Positions 1-10,444 are shown, numbered from the stretch's first letter. The stretch: DNA of 64,000 nucleotides from Argopecten irradians (GCF_041381155.1 NC_091134.1:7701255-7765254); one strand, 5' to 3'. Numbers and translations: made by a program. The notes: generated from the letters alone by a model not told the origin.

Positions 1-898
1 TTAGGCCTAAGTCCAAAAATGACCGACTATCATGTCCCGTAACTGTAGCCTGCATGTTTTTCTGTTAACTTACTGACAACACACACAATCGCAAAATGAT
101 TATAGAACTCTGAATGATAGACACAAATTTATGATTTCAAACATTGCTGTCGAACATGAAAACCACATATTATAGTTAACGTACGATAGCCTACCATCTG
201 AGCGAGAACAGTCCTCCGCTTCGCTTCTAAACAAGAATCACGTTTAAATACGTACAATCCTGTATCACAACAAAGGTCGGACACTCGTATCGAAATCATG
301 TTCGCTGGATCCCATATGAACAACTGTGAAAAATGTTGATACAACAAAACAAGCTCCAAAATCAAAACATCGTCTGATCATGGTGATCAAGAGCGACTCG
401 GAGTAGCCTTGACCGCCCAATATATGAATGGAATTCCGACGAAAGTCGTGACGTCACGTATGACGCAGTGCTTTGACTGAAGTGACAAAACAGTGAAAAT
501 TACCGCTACGTTTCTTCAAATGACAACAATGTTGTAGTTAGAACTGAAATACATGTGTCACACAAAATCAATCTTTTCTCTTTGATTGTTTTATGTTTTG
601 TACATTGGCGCTATATATTTCGCGGATGTACGTAAACGTGTACCATGTGATCGGGTACAGGAAAAAAGTCGGTCAGGCCGCGAAACATTTTTAAGATAAT
701 TATACATTCACCCAGATAAGATACAACAAAAGGATCTTATTTTGTCCGCAAACTTTCAGTTTGCCAAAAACGGGTATGCTTTTCAAGGATATCTTATTGT
801 TTTAGCATAAAATTATGTAATAAAAAATCGGAAAAAATGAAGTAAAATGATGGACCGGCAGGTATTTTAACGGAAATTTGGTAATGATATGAGAGAAA
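1..898. other. Unassigned sequence upstream of Gypsy element A
   Basis: No coding similarity recognised on either strand; open frames are short and lack family motifs. The stretch may include the 5' LTR and leader of the Gypsy element whose gag-like coding begins near 1060, but I could not match it to any sequence at the 3' side of that element, so no LTR is called. The only distinct signal is a CRE-like palindrome at 447-458. Confidence 0.4.
447..458. promoter_or_regulatory. CRE-like palindrome
   Basis: The 12-base perfect palindrome cgtgacgtcacg contains the consensus cAMP-response element TGACGTCA. CREB/ATF proteins bind this octamer in animals. It lies about 600 bases upstream of the gag-like coding of element A, so it could be part of an LTR promoter, or chance. 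No TATA box or start site could be tied to it. Confidence 0.3.
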
Positions 899-1055
899 AA
901 GACTCTTTCATATGTACACATGGAGGATAGGGGATATTCCACCCTCGGGGTCAGAAAATGTGGTAAAACCCTCGGCAAGCCTCGGGTTTTACCACATTTT
1001 CTGACCCCTCGGGTGGAATACCCCTATCCTCCATGTGTACATATGAAAGAGTCTT
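899..1055. repeat. Near-perfect 157-bp inverted repeat (hairpin)
   Basis: Two arms of about 72 bases are nearly exact reverse complements (left arm from aagactctttcatatgtac, right arm ending gtacatatgaaagagtctt), with a loop of roughly 13 bases rich in ctcgg. Only a few mismatches are visible. No clear target-site duplication was found, so it may be a small MITE, a foldback remnant or a local palindrome. It lies just upstream of the gag-like coding of element A. Confidence 0.8.
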
Positions 1056-1059
1056 ATAA

Positions 1060-1645
1060 TATCCGAGGCCAAACTTCGACGCCGGAATAAAGGAGAATCC
1101 CTTGGAGATTTTGGCCAAGCATTGGAAGATTTGTACCGGCGAGTTTACCATGAGAAACCGGATTTAGTGGACAAAAATACTCTCCAGGCTTTCTAGACAA
1201 ATGCAGTGAGTCGGAGGAGTTTCGTCTGGCGGTTTAAAGAACAAAACCGGGGAATATATCCGAAGCAGTAACAAATGCGATGCAGGAGGAATGTTTACGT
1301 ATTGGCGAAATAGAATTGCGGAGAGACTGTAAACAGTTGTTTTGAGACCTGTTATTTGCGTCGACCAGAGAGAAAGTAATCAAACGCTTTCGTTCGAGGA
1401 ATGAGCACCAAAAAAATCGTCATTATGGCACTGAGCGGAGAAATAAGGTATACTCAGGAAAATTTAAACGACAACCGATCGGCAATGAGGGTCTAGGTCC
1501 GATCGAAGTAGTTAAACGACCCATGCAAGGTAAATATCGGGCAAAAGCGACCAAGGGGAAAGGGGATTGTCGGGTAGCCGATTGTACCAGGGAAAAAATC
1601 TCGACCCTCTTGTAGGGAAACGGGATATAAACTCAGGTACGAATA
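1060..1645 (+). pseudogene. Gag-like coding of element A (5' part)
   Basis: The translated plus strand reads as a charged, arginine- and lysine-rich gag-like protein that ends in a basic stretch with a Cys-x4-Cys pair (CRVADC) like part of a nucleocapsid finger. A further short piece of the same gene lies at 4569-4690, beyond the inserted palindromic element. The identification rests on position directly upstream of the protease and on composition; no capsid motif was recognised with certainty. Fossil. Confidence 0.5.
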
Positions 1646-4566
1646 GGCCATGGGCTAGGAGGGTCCCACATGCACCCCCCCCCCCAAACCTCCGAACCAA
1701 TATTTTTCTTAATCCTTATGACCCACTGATCACAAATCAAAATGTTAACATTGCATAAGTTGGGATGAACTTCCGGTTATGACGTCATCAAGATGGCCGC
1801 CTTCTCAAATTTCACTAAAAAATGAAAAATAGTCATAACATTGACATTTTTCAACTGAAGTAGACAAATGAGGTATCAAAATGACCACAATAGAACACTA
1901 AAAACATATGAGGACCAAATAACCAAATATATGTAGTGATTTTTACGCAGGAAGTGAAAAAATAGGATTTTAAGCTCAAAAATGGTAATTTTTTAGTAAA
2001 TTTTTCATATTTTGCTTGACGCAACAAAACCGTTTTCCAACCGCAAACTATTATTTCTAATTAGTTTTTTGTCCACTTCTAAATCAGTTTAAACAAAAAC
2101 AAGAAAAAAAAAACAAGAAAAAAAACAATGTTAACATTGTATAAGTTCCGGTTATGACGTCATCAAGATGGCCGCCATCACGAATTTCACTAAAAAATGA
2201 AAAATATTCATAACATTGACATTTTTCAACTGAAGTAGACAAATGAGGTATCAAAATGACCACAATAGAACAACAAGTACATATCAGGACCAAAACATCC
2301 AATATATGTAGCAATTTGTACGTAGGAAATGAAAAAATAAGATTTTTAACTCAAAAATGGTAATTTTTCAACAAATTTTTCATATTTGTCTTCATGCAGC
2401 AAAAATGTTTCCCAACAACAAATCATTATTCGTAATCAGTTATCTGATCTCTTATCAATCAATAAATCAATGAAAACACCAACAAAAATTAAAAATATAT
2501 AGAAATGCAAAAGATAATTATTGTTATATCCCCATTAGGTTTACAAAACATCACCAGGTGCGTATAATGGGCATATGCTATTTTTCGAACTCGAAACCGC
2601 TGACGCTGACCAGCGTCTCAAAAATAATTATTACAGCACAACACCTACTGATAAAGTAACAAATGTAACCTATATTAGCCTGTGTTTCTGTTTATATCAT
2701 TGTCCAGAACGTTTGTGTCTTTGAAAATGAGAAAATTCATTGTTTATTTCCTATGCATCCCATAGGCAAAATGTTAGATGGTTACTACAGTGTCACATAT
2801 TTCTTTCACTGGTTCTTAATGATAACCATTATCATTGTACGTGCTATCTCGCCTCACTGCTCCATCCACTGAAGAGACTCGGCATGTCTGGTAGCTCGTA
2901 GTCCAAATTATCAGAATAATCGAGATATCAGTATCAAATTCGTCGAAAGCCATAGCGTTGTCTTCAATGTCGATGAGCTGATGTGACAGTACATTACCAG
3001 TGTTGTTCTAGCCTGTCATCTTTCATAACCCATCCTTGGCCAGAGTTCATATCAGGAACAATAGGTTCGGAGATGTGGGATCTCCCTCAGATTCTAACAT
3101 ATCGTATATACTTTTCCAGACTTCTTCGGCATAATGGAAACTACACCAGATCCACATTATTCGAATAGTGGAATTGGTTCTCCTTAGCACATAGCTCCAT
3201 AATTTGTATGAAGTACCATTCATTAATGACTAAAATAGTGGAACTTCACTACAGACCTCATTTATAACCTCAAAGAATCCACCTGTGCCATCTATGGTCA
3301 CTGAAGGTTCACAAGAATGAGGAATTGTGCTTCATACGAAATAAGGAGAACCAGCTCAAACCTTCGCAGAATGTGGATCTGATAGTCTGGAACATCATAT
3401 ACGATATTTGAATCACTAGGTTGGAAACAGGAAGAGCTCCTACATGACACTGATGTTAACTCTGGCCATGGACGGTTTACAAGCTACAACCACGATGACA
3501 ACCCGGTAATGTAATGTCACATCAGCTCATCAGCTCATCGCTATTGAATTATTTTGAAGTCCCACTTAGATATTCAGCCAACCTAAAATTCTTTGTTAAG
3601 ATTTAAATTTTCAGTAGCCACTTTTATATTCAGGAAATTCTAAGACACCAGGAAACTGTAGTCTCGGCGGTTTGGGAAAAATACACTATCATATGACCTG
3701 TATACGCAAACGGTGATGCTTTGTAAACCAAATGATGGGTAATTCTTTTTTGCATTTCTATATATTTTGTTGTTGTTTTTACTCATTGACAAGAGATCAA
3801 ATAACTGATTACGATCAATAATAATTGTTGGAAAACATTTTTGCTTCATGAAGACAAATATGAAAAATTACCATTTTTGAGCTTAAAATCTTATTTATTC
3901 ATTTCCTACGTACAAATCGCTACATATATTGGATGATTAGGTACTGATATGTATTTGTTGTTCTATTGTGGTCATTTTGATACCTCATTTGTCTACTTCA
4001 GTTGAAAAATGTCAATGTTATGAATATTTTTCATTTTTTAGTGAAATTCGTGATGGCGGCCATCTTGATGACGTCATTACCGGAACTTATACAATGTTAA
4101 CATTGTTTTTTTCCTTGTTTTTGTTTAAACTGATTTATAAGTGGACAAAAAACTAATTAGAAATAATAGTTTGCGGTTGGAAAACGTTTTTGTTGCGTCA
4201 AGCAAAATATGAAAAATTTACTAAAAAATTACCATTTTTGAGCTTAAAATCCTTCCTGCGTAAAAGTAAAAATCACTACATATATTTGGTTATTTGGTCC
4301 TGATGTGTTTTTCGTGTTCTATTGTGGTCATTTTGATACCTCATTTGTCTACTTCGGTTGAAAAATGTCAATGTAATGACTATTTTTCATTTTTTAGTGA
4401 AATTTGAGATGGCGGCCATCTTGACGACGTCATAACCGGAAGTTCATCCCAACTTATGCAATGTTAACATTTTGATTTGTGATCAGTGGGTCATAAGGGG
4501 TAAGAAAAATATTGGTTCGAAGGTTTGGGGGGGGGGGTGCATGTGGGACCCTCCTAGCCCATGGCC
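1646..4566. mobile_element. 2.9-kb palindromic (foldback-like) DNA element, TA target duplication
   Basis: The element begins ggccatgggctaggagggtc and ends with the reverse complement, flanked on both sides by TA (1644-1645 and 4567-4568). The inverted arms run about 950 bases (to about 2600 on the left and from about 3660 on the right). Inverted similarity continues patchily almost to the centre, for example gatgagctgatgtgaca at 2973 against its complement near 3530. Each arm holds an internal direct duplication of about 370 bases (1740-2100 and 2120-2470; mirrored 3860-4480). No transposase ORF is present, so it is non-autonomous. The TA duplication fits Tc1/mariner-type or another TA-targeting transposase; the family is not certain. 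It is inserted in gag of element A. Confidence 0.85.
1771..1797 (+). promoter_or_regulatory. ETS + CRE + YY1-like motif cluster, repeated in both arms
   Basis: Within 27 bases lie ttccgg (ETS core), TGACGTCA (CRE, 1780-1787) and caagatggc (YY1-like core). The same trio recurs at 2146-2177, and in reverse complement at 4054-4085 and, with one CRE mismatch, at 4409-4441. All four copies lie in the terminal inverted repeats of the palindromic element. Such combinations are common in metazoan TATA-less promoters, so the arms may carry promoter activity; that is inference. Confidence 0.45.
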
Positions 4567-4697
4567 TAGAAAGGTCAACCAGAAAACTCCAAAAACACCC
4601 AAGTCGTGAAAAGCTCGTAACCAATGACGGGTCAGACACTGCCGGTAAACGGAACCAGTACCTGAAATGACCCGATGTCGGTAAGGAGAAATTTGAC

Positions 4698-5363
4698 ATG
4701 TCTGTACAAACTACAACTTCTAATGAATCAGTAGATAATAACCGGCATATTAATTACACAACGCAGTGTGCTCAATTACCCAAGGAAGCTGTTTCGGTTA
4801 CAACCTTAGGAGCCATGACAGTAAAGGGTGATGTTGACGGAAACCCGGTAATATGGAAAATTGATACTGGAGCTAAGCAAACTTTTATTTCTGTTGAGAC
4901 CTACAAAAGACTTAGAGAAAAACCCATCTTATCACCGGTAAATTCAAGATTTTGTACCGCTGGAGGTAACACGCTTACCTGCTTAGGAGAGAGCGTAATG
5001 CAACTCACCTTTGGCGACTCGGTATATGAATTCCTTGTTATTGTGGCAGAAATACGTACTAACCTTCCGGGAGAGGATTTTATTGTACATTTCCGATGTA
5101 AGTGGGACCATGATGAAGGATCATTTGTTATCAATGGCGCCAAAGTACCGCTTAATGATGACCAGACAATACAGTCAGGAAGGGTCATCGCCTTGGAGAC
5201 TGTGGTAGTACACGTGGGCTATGAGGCGGTTATTAAATCAACTATCACCAACAATCACTTCCGGGATAATAGGAAACCAATACCTTGGAATACTTACTCC
5301 GGAGAGACGTTTTATGGAACATCATGCAGTGGCAATTGCCCGGACGCTGGTAGATGCTTCTGA
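4698..5363 (+). CDS. Retropepsin-type aspartic protease region of Gypsy element A
   Basis: The frame contains the retroviral aspartic protease signature around residues 54-64 (WKIDTGAKQTFIS, with the catalytic DTG), followed by flap-like and Leu-Gly-rich segments. In Ty3/Gypsy elements this enzyme cleaves the Gag-Pol polyprotein. It sits between the gag remnant and the RT domain, as expected for pol. Element A as a whole is a broken fossil. Confidence 0.8.
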   Translation: MSVQTTTSNESVDNNRHINYTTQCAQLPKEAVSVTTLGAMTVKGDVDGNPVIWKIDTGAKQTFISVETYKRLREKPILSPVNSRFCTAGGNTLTCLGESVMQLTFGDSVYEFLVIVAEIRTNLPGEDFIVHFRCKWDHDEGSFVINGAKVPLNDDQTIQSGRVIALETVVVHVGYEAVIKSTITNNHFRDNRKPIPWNTYSGETFYGTSCSGNCPDAGRCF

Positions 5364-5851
5364 ATCAATTATCCTGACGAGAGTGATTAATCTCGGCGAA
5401 TCAGACGTTACCATATACAAACACACCCATACGGAACTATTTACCCCAGTGAGCAGAATAAAAGAAATCTACTCGGATACATAGAGTGTCTTACAGATTC
5501 ACTCTACATGTGATAAAGGGGGAGAGTTACCGGAACACTTAACGCCCGTATTAAGAGAAGCTTATGTCGGATTAAATGAGGAACAATGTACGGAACTAAA
5601 ACTGTTTTAGTGAGGAACAAAAGAAGCTTTGAAAGATCTGGAGAGGTTGGCCGGACAAACTTGGGCACACACAAGATAAAACTAACAGATGAAACGCCGA
5701 TAAAAGAACCCCCACGACGTATCCATTACACAAAAGGGAAGCCCTGGACCAAGAGATTGAAAAGCTAGAGAGACAGGGACTAATTAAGAAATCAACTAGT
5801 CCATAGTCCTCACAACTCGTCCTCGTCCAGAAAAAGGATGGAAATTAGAGA

Positions 5852-7702
5852 ATGTGTGTCGATAATAGAAAACTGAATGAAAAAACTATTAAGGATGCGT
5901 ACCCAATAACTAGGATTGACGACAATCTTGACGCACTAAGCGGAGCAAACTGGTTTTCATCGTTGGATCTTGACACGGCCTATCACCAAGTACCAATGGA
6001 AGAAGGAGACAAAGAGAAAACAGCATTTGCGACACCAAGAGGAGGTTTATACCACTTCGTTACGATGTCATTTGGATTATGTAAAAACCCCGGAACATTC
6101 CGACGTGTAATGGAAAAGGCCTTAGCCGGATTACAATGGCATATAGCTGTAATGTACTTTAATGACATAATTGTTTACGGGCGAACATTTGACGAACATA
6201 TCGCAAATCTCGAGGCAGTCTTGGATAGGATCAATAAAGCAGGGTTGAAACTCAAATCGGGAAAGTGCCATCTGTTCCAGAAGGAAATTAAATTCCTAGG
6301 CCATGTAGTGTCGAAAGAAGGAGTACACACGGACCCGGACAAGACAAAAGCTGTTGATATCTTGCCTACGCCTAAGTCAGTTACAGACGTAAGGAGCTTT
6401 CTGGGTCCTACGTCCTACTACAGGAAGTTTATCAAGGATTATGCAATAATTGCCAAGCCATTATTCGATCTCACGAAGAAGAATACAAAGTTTTGTTGGA
6501 CTACGGAGGCAGAAAAAGCATTCAACGAGTTAAAACGGAGATTGACCGGCTCAGATGTATTAGCCTATCCTAGCATAAATGCATCAGAATTTATCCTAGA
6601 TACGGACGCTAGCCAATACGCCATAGAAGGGATACTGTCTCAGGTTCAAGACGGGAAAGAAAGGGTTATTTCTTATGGCAGCAGGACTTTGGACAATGCT
6701 GAAAGGAACTACCGCGTTACAAGAAAAGAAATGCTGGCGGTTGTGTATTTCACCAAATACTTCAAGCATTACTTAATCGGGAAGCCCTGTATAGTGCGCA
6801 CAGACCATGGTTCTCTCACTTCGCTACATCGATTTAAGGATCCAGACGGACAAATTCATCGTTTGTTACAGCAGCTTAGTCAATCCGACATGAAAATTGT
6901 ACACAGGCCCGGACGGAAGCACGGAAATGCAGACGCCCTGTCTTGGTTATGTAACACAGATGAGGATATCTGCAAGCAGTACAAAATGCCGAGGGATTAT
7001 GTACCTCAGGAATCAGAGACGGGAACATGCAATACAGGCATGAGAGAGACCTGTCAGATAGATGGAAATATTGACACTCCAAATACCTATCAGACCGGCC
7101 TCGTGATACACATATACCAAGGAGACATCAGACATGTTAGTGTGGACGCGGTCATTAACGCAGCTAATGAGTATTTAAGCAATGGAGACGAAGTTGCGCG
7201 TGTAATAGACGATGCAGCTGGAGCCAACTTCAGACGGGAGTGTGAAAACTACATTAAAACCCACAATAGACTACCAGAGATAAGTGTATATACAATGACT
7301 GCAGGGAGGCTGCCTTATTGTGGGGTGATACATTGTGTCGGACCGAAATGGAGCGATTACAGAACAGAAAGGAAAGACGCGTGCGTGGCGAATCTTGAAA
7401 CCGCAATAATAAACATAGCGAGGGAAGCTGAACAAAAGAATTTTCTCCGCATTGTAATACCTGCTGTAAGCTCTGGTCTGTTTGGAATACCAAAGGAACT
7501 ATGTGCGAAAGCTTATCTAGACGGACTTTTACTATTTGCTATGAGGCACAGAGAGAAAGTAAAAGTAATACACTTAGTGGACATTGATCACGACACGGTC
7601 AAGATCATCAGAGAAACTTTCAACGGGTATTTTCATAACGTGAATGAAGTCCCAACATGTGTCCAGACAACTTACGCAATAGAGAACGATTGGACGTCGT
7701 AG
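5852..7702 (+). CDS. RT, RNase H and macro domain segment of Gypsy element A pol
   Basis: The 616-residue frame covers the RT fingers and palm (residues about 1-180, with FSSLDLDTAYHQV and FVTMSFGLCKNPGTF), the connection (FLGPTSYYRKFIKDYA), then RNase H (about 235-360; ILDTDASQYAIEG, TRKEMLAVV, RTDHGSLTSL, HRPGRKHGNADALS). A linker follows, and then a macro domain from about residue 416 to 600. The RT/RNase H order and motifs are typical of Ty3/Gypsy. The unusual part is the macro domain, described separately. The integrase follows after the inserted MITE. Fossil. Confidence 0.9.
   Translation: MCVDNRKLNEKTIKDAYPITRIDDNLDALSGANWFSSLDLDTAYHQVPMEEGDKEKTAFATPRGGLYHFVTMSFGLCKNPGTFRRVMEKALAGLQWHIAVMYFNDIIVYGRTFDEHIANLEAVLDRINKAGLKLKSGKCHLFQKEIKFLGHVVSKEGVHTDPDKTKAVDILPTPKSVTDVRSFLGPTSYYRKFIKDYAIIAKPLFDLTKKNTKFCWTTEAEKAFNELKRRLTGSDVLAYPSINASEFILDTDASQYAIEGILSQVQDGKERVISYGSRTLDNAERNYRVTRKEMLAVVYFTKYFKHYLIGKPCIVRTDHGSLTSLHRFKDPDGQIHRLLQQLSQSDMKIVHRPGRKHGNADALSWLCNTDEDICKQYKMPRDYVPQESETGTCNTGMRETCQIDGNIDTPNTYQTGLVIHIYQGDIRHVSVDAVINAANEYLSNGDEVARVIDDAAGANFRRECENYIKTHNRLPEISVYTMTAGRLPYCGVIHCVGPKWSDYRTERKDACVANLETAIINIAREAEQKNFLRIVIPAVSSGLFGIPKELCAKAYLDGLLLFAMRHREKVKVIHLVDIDHDTVKIIRETFNGYFHNVNEVPTCVQTTYAIENDWTS
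7097..7645 (+). other. Macro domain inside Gypsy pol
   Basis: Residues about 416-600 of the pol frame read as a macro (Appr-1-p-processing, X) domain. They show a beta strand with a GDI turn (IYQGDIRHVSVDAVINAAN), the AANEYLSNGDEVARVI loop that binds ADP-ribose in this family, a central CVGPKW segment, and the second loop IPAVSSGLFGIPKELCAKA, with helices after it. Macro domains bind or hydrolyse ADP-ribose on proteins and nucleic acids; viral ones counter host ADP-ribosylation. Here the domain lies in the same frame as RNase H, between it and integrase, so it was captured as part of the polyprotein. Whether it bound ADP-ribose is unknown. Confidence 0.85.
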
Positions 7703-7858
7703 GAGTCGGAAGTAAGTGGAGACGAGGACGAAACGCCAGGAGGCGTTGTGTTAAGGAGGGGGAGGAAGCCAAACCGACCCCAAATGGCCCACGCTAAACA
7801 ACATCCCGTTCCAATACCCACAAACTTCAAAAAGAAGATGACATTATTGGAGAAATAT

Positions 7859-7956
7859 TAGTCCGCTAAACCTGCCTATATTATTAGGCTTTTTAATTTT
7901 TTTTTGCCTAATATATATTCAAAAAGCCTAATAATATAGGCAGGTTTAGCGGACTA
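7859..7956. mobile_element. 98-bp MITE with 9-bp target duplication
   Basis: Terminal inverted repeats of about 36 bases (tagtccgctaaacctgcc at the left, its complement at the right) enclose a short T-rich loop. The 9-base direct repeat gagaaatat flanks it exactly (7850-7858 and 7957-7965). A 9-base duplication is typical of Mutator-like (MULE) elements. It interrupts pol of element A between the macro domain and the integrase. Confidence 0.9.
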
Positions 7957-7976
7957 GAGAAATATATAAACTAAAA

Positions 7977-9493
7977 ATGGAGCGGACAGAAAAACCGAGC
8001 TGGACAGAGATATCTCCTAAATGCCCAGAGCTAAAGTACTGGATCGGCAAATGGGATCTGCTTGTTATACAAAACAACGTCCTATGCGTACAATGGCACA
8101 CAGAAGGTGGAGGTATAAAATGGAGGATATGTATTCCTGACGACATGATGAAGGAAATTGTATGGTATCTTCATGACTCACCTATAAGCGGCCATTTTGG
8201 AGTTAAAAAAACAATGCAAAAAAGCAAACATGAGTCCATATTATTGGCGGAACATCAGCGCTACGGTACACGACTATGTCACATCCTGCGACATATGCGG
8301 GGAATATAAAAATTCTCAATATTCAAAACGGCACACCATGCAATCTTACGTAATGGGTGGACCTTTCGAAAGGCTGGCAACAGACATAGCGGGACCTTTT
8401 CCGACAACCGCCTACAACAACAAGTACATTCTAGTAGTGAAGGACTACTTTACCGAATACACAGAAATATACCCAATGACAGACATGCAGGCGGAAACTG
8501 TCACTGAAATCATAGTAAAATCATAAATAACAAGATATGGCTGCCCCTTAGAGATACATTCTGATCAAGGGAGACAATATGAGAGTGCAATCTTCGCGGA
8601 AATGTGTAAATTATTGCAAATACACATATCAAGAACAACCCCACTTCACCCAAGGTCAGACGGCATGGTGGAGCGAATGAATAGGTCAATACAGGATATC
8701 CTGGCAAAGTACATAAAGTCTAATTAGAAAGACTGGGACAATCATCTACCATTTGTTGCAATGGCCTACAATAGTACCCCACACAGCGGAACGAATATAT
8801 TGCCTCGACATATGGTATTTGGGAGAGAAATGGCCTTACCATTGGACATTATTACCGAGGCCCCTGTAAGCGACCCGGAAATCAACTGCGATACAGCATA
8901 TGTATTTGATCTACAACGGAACCACCGGAAACTCACAAAATTGCACGAGACCATCTACAGCGAGAAGCTATAAAAAGAATCAATACAACACTCATGTAAA
9001 AGTTCAACCTTATGAAGAAGGAAACTGGTCTGGCGGTACCAACCAAATAATTTACCAGGAAAAAACCCGGAAGATTACAAGACACTGGACGGGCCCCTGG
9101 GTAATTACACAAAAACTTGGGGACGTACTGTTTCGCATCCAGTGTAAGGAGACGTCCCCTGCTGTCGTAATACATGGAGACAATCTGAAACCCTACAGGG
9201 GAGGAAAAACATTATCTTGGTATACGGGACAAGTGGAGATGCCAAAACCAACAGAAACCCAAATGTTTCCAAATATTACGCGTAATATTGGCGAAAGGGC
9301 CAATGGAAACTTGGACAGAAGCACGAGTGAGGAACAAAACAAGAATAAATCATTAAAGGATCAACCCCCGGCAAAGGCGATGGGAGCAGAACGCCCATTA
9401 AGGGACGAATTGGTCCGCCCACCCGACGTCACTACCGAGAGGCCTTTGTTGACAAGGACAAGGGCAATACAAGTACCATCTAGATATCGCTAA
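7977..9493 (+). pseudogene. Integrase region of Gypsy element A
   Basis: The translated region shows an H2C2 zinc-binding region (HDSPISGHFGVKKT, then SCDICGEYK), the DDE catalytic core start (ATDIAGPFPTTAYNNKYILV), a middle part with HSDQG- and VERMNRS-like segments near 8560-8690, an AYNSTPHSGTN segment, and a C-terminal region (GPWVITQKLGDVLFRI, then VVIHGDNLKPYRG) typical of Gypsy integrases. Integrase inserts the element cDNA into host DNA. The region is spread over more than one frame; fossil, several breaks. No chromodomain was recognised. Confidence 0.85.
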
Positions 9494-9533
9494 AACTAAC
9501 TCAAACAAAATTTGATCATGGAAACGACAGGAG

Positions 9534-10193
9534 GTGAATGGGTCTACGAGGAATGAGGAAAGAAATTTTACTAGGAAGAGGAACCTGAATCGCTACAAAA
9601 ACGCACAGCATAACATCACTCTCCGAATTAAACACTGTCAAATAGAAGGATGTCAACGGTCATACAGTAGGACGGAGTATCTTAAATTCTACTTAATAAG
9701 AGCACACAACTTCCCAATAGAGACTGCTAGGATATTGGCAAGGGAAGCCGAATTCGAATTCCGAGTAAGAGAGGTGAACGGCTATCTCAACAACAACGAG
9801 TCACTATTTGATTTGCTGGAGGAATTTGAACCTCAACCAAGTCCACAGAAGCCCGCAGAGGCAATCTTTGAGGACATTACTCCTGTCAGTACCCCGATCT
9901 TTATCAGAGACGACAATTCAGATTCTGAATCTATAAGAGATGCTGATAGCATCGGGAGTGATAAAGAGTCCAATATTGAAACAGCATAGGATATGAGTGA
10001 CGAGGAGGAAGAAGAAAGCGATGGAGAAAGATATATCGTTTCAGAAGAGACTTTTGTTGTACGTCTAACAACAAGGGAAGGTGAAATGGTGACGACTGAA
10101 AGGGGCCAGACGTTCACTGCCAACAGAAACGGTCAACATATTCCACCTTACAATGTTGACTGGACCAGTCTCTTCCAATTTGTCAGCGAATAG
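9534..10193 (+). CDS. Accessory ORF(s) after integrase: C2H2-like finger and acidic tail
   Basis: A 151-residue reading frame (9534-9989) starts with a basic stretch, then a C2H2-like segment (CQIEGCQRSYSRTEYLKF, followed by an RAH end) at about residues 35-58, a helical charged part, and a Ser/Asp/Glu-rich tail. Directly after it, a 66-residue frame (9993-10193) begins with an acidic DEEEEE run and ends in a short hydrophobic part. They lie just downstream of the integrase of element A, on the same strand. No envelope, signal peptide or membrane segment is seen. Function unknown; nucleic-acid binding is possible from the finger and the acidic tail. Part of the fossil. Confidence 0.55.
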
Positions 10194-10225
10194 ATAAAGG
10201 ACCACTATCAATACCAAAATTTCAA

Positions 10226-10414
10226 GTTAAATTCGTTCCGTTACATTATCAGTATGTGTATATTTCTTTTCTGTAAGATTGTTGTAACCGGATGTAAATC
10301 TGTAACAGGCATGCGCCATGGAGTTAGAAAAACCATGCTGTTTCGGAATACACGCTGATCATACAGTCACAGAAGCTGTCTTCTTCTTATTTGTATTTCA
10401 CTGAAAATACTACA
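10226..10414 (+). repeat. 5' LTR (partial) of Gypsy element B
   Basis: The stretch starting ttaaattcgttccg matches the 3' copy until about 10361 and continues to the inferred LTR end tactaca at 10414. The first bases of the LTR seen in the 3' copy (tgtagtatcc...) are not recognised here. Immediately downstream, tggcgacgaggt (10418-10429) begins with TGG and is in the position of a tRNA primer-binding site. Confidence 0.75.
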
Positions 10415-10444
10415 TTTTGGCGACGAGGTAAACAATCGTAAACG

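Larger units (their letters stand above)
1060..10200 (+). mobile_element. Ty3/Gypsy LTR element A, fossil, with macro domain
   Basis: Parts in order: gag-like coding, retropepsin-type protease, reverse transcriptase, RNase H, macro domain, integrase (HHCC zinc region, DDE core, C-terminal region), then an accessory C2H2-like acidic ORF. This order of RT, RNase H and integrase is that of Ty3/Gypsy (Metaviridae). Two younger elements sit inside it: a 2.9-kb palindromic DNA element in gag and a 98-bp MITE between the macro domain and integrase. It is broken, with several breaks besides the two insertions. LTRs were not identified; the 3' side runs directly into the LTR of element B. Ends are approximate. 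It must predate both insertions. Confidence 0.85.

Noticed and set aside
951-1151. 66-codon minus-strand ORF across the 157-bp hairpin
   Set aside because: The frame runs through an inverted repeat and shows no family similarity.
1512-4699. Short ORFs inside the palindromic element, such as 2084-2314 and 3968-4156
   Set aside because: They are the same arm sequence read in both orientations; no transposase motif.
9534-10193. Envelope gene of an errantivirus-like element
   Set aside because: No signal peptide, membrane segment, furin site or fusion peptide; a finger-like and acidic protein instead.
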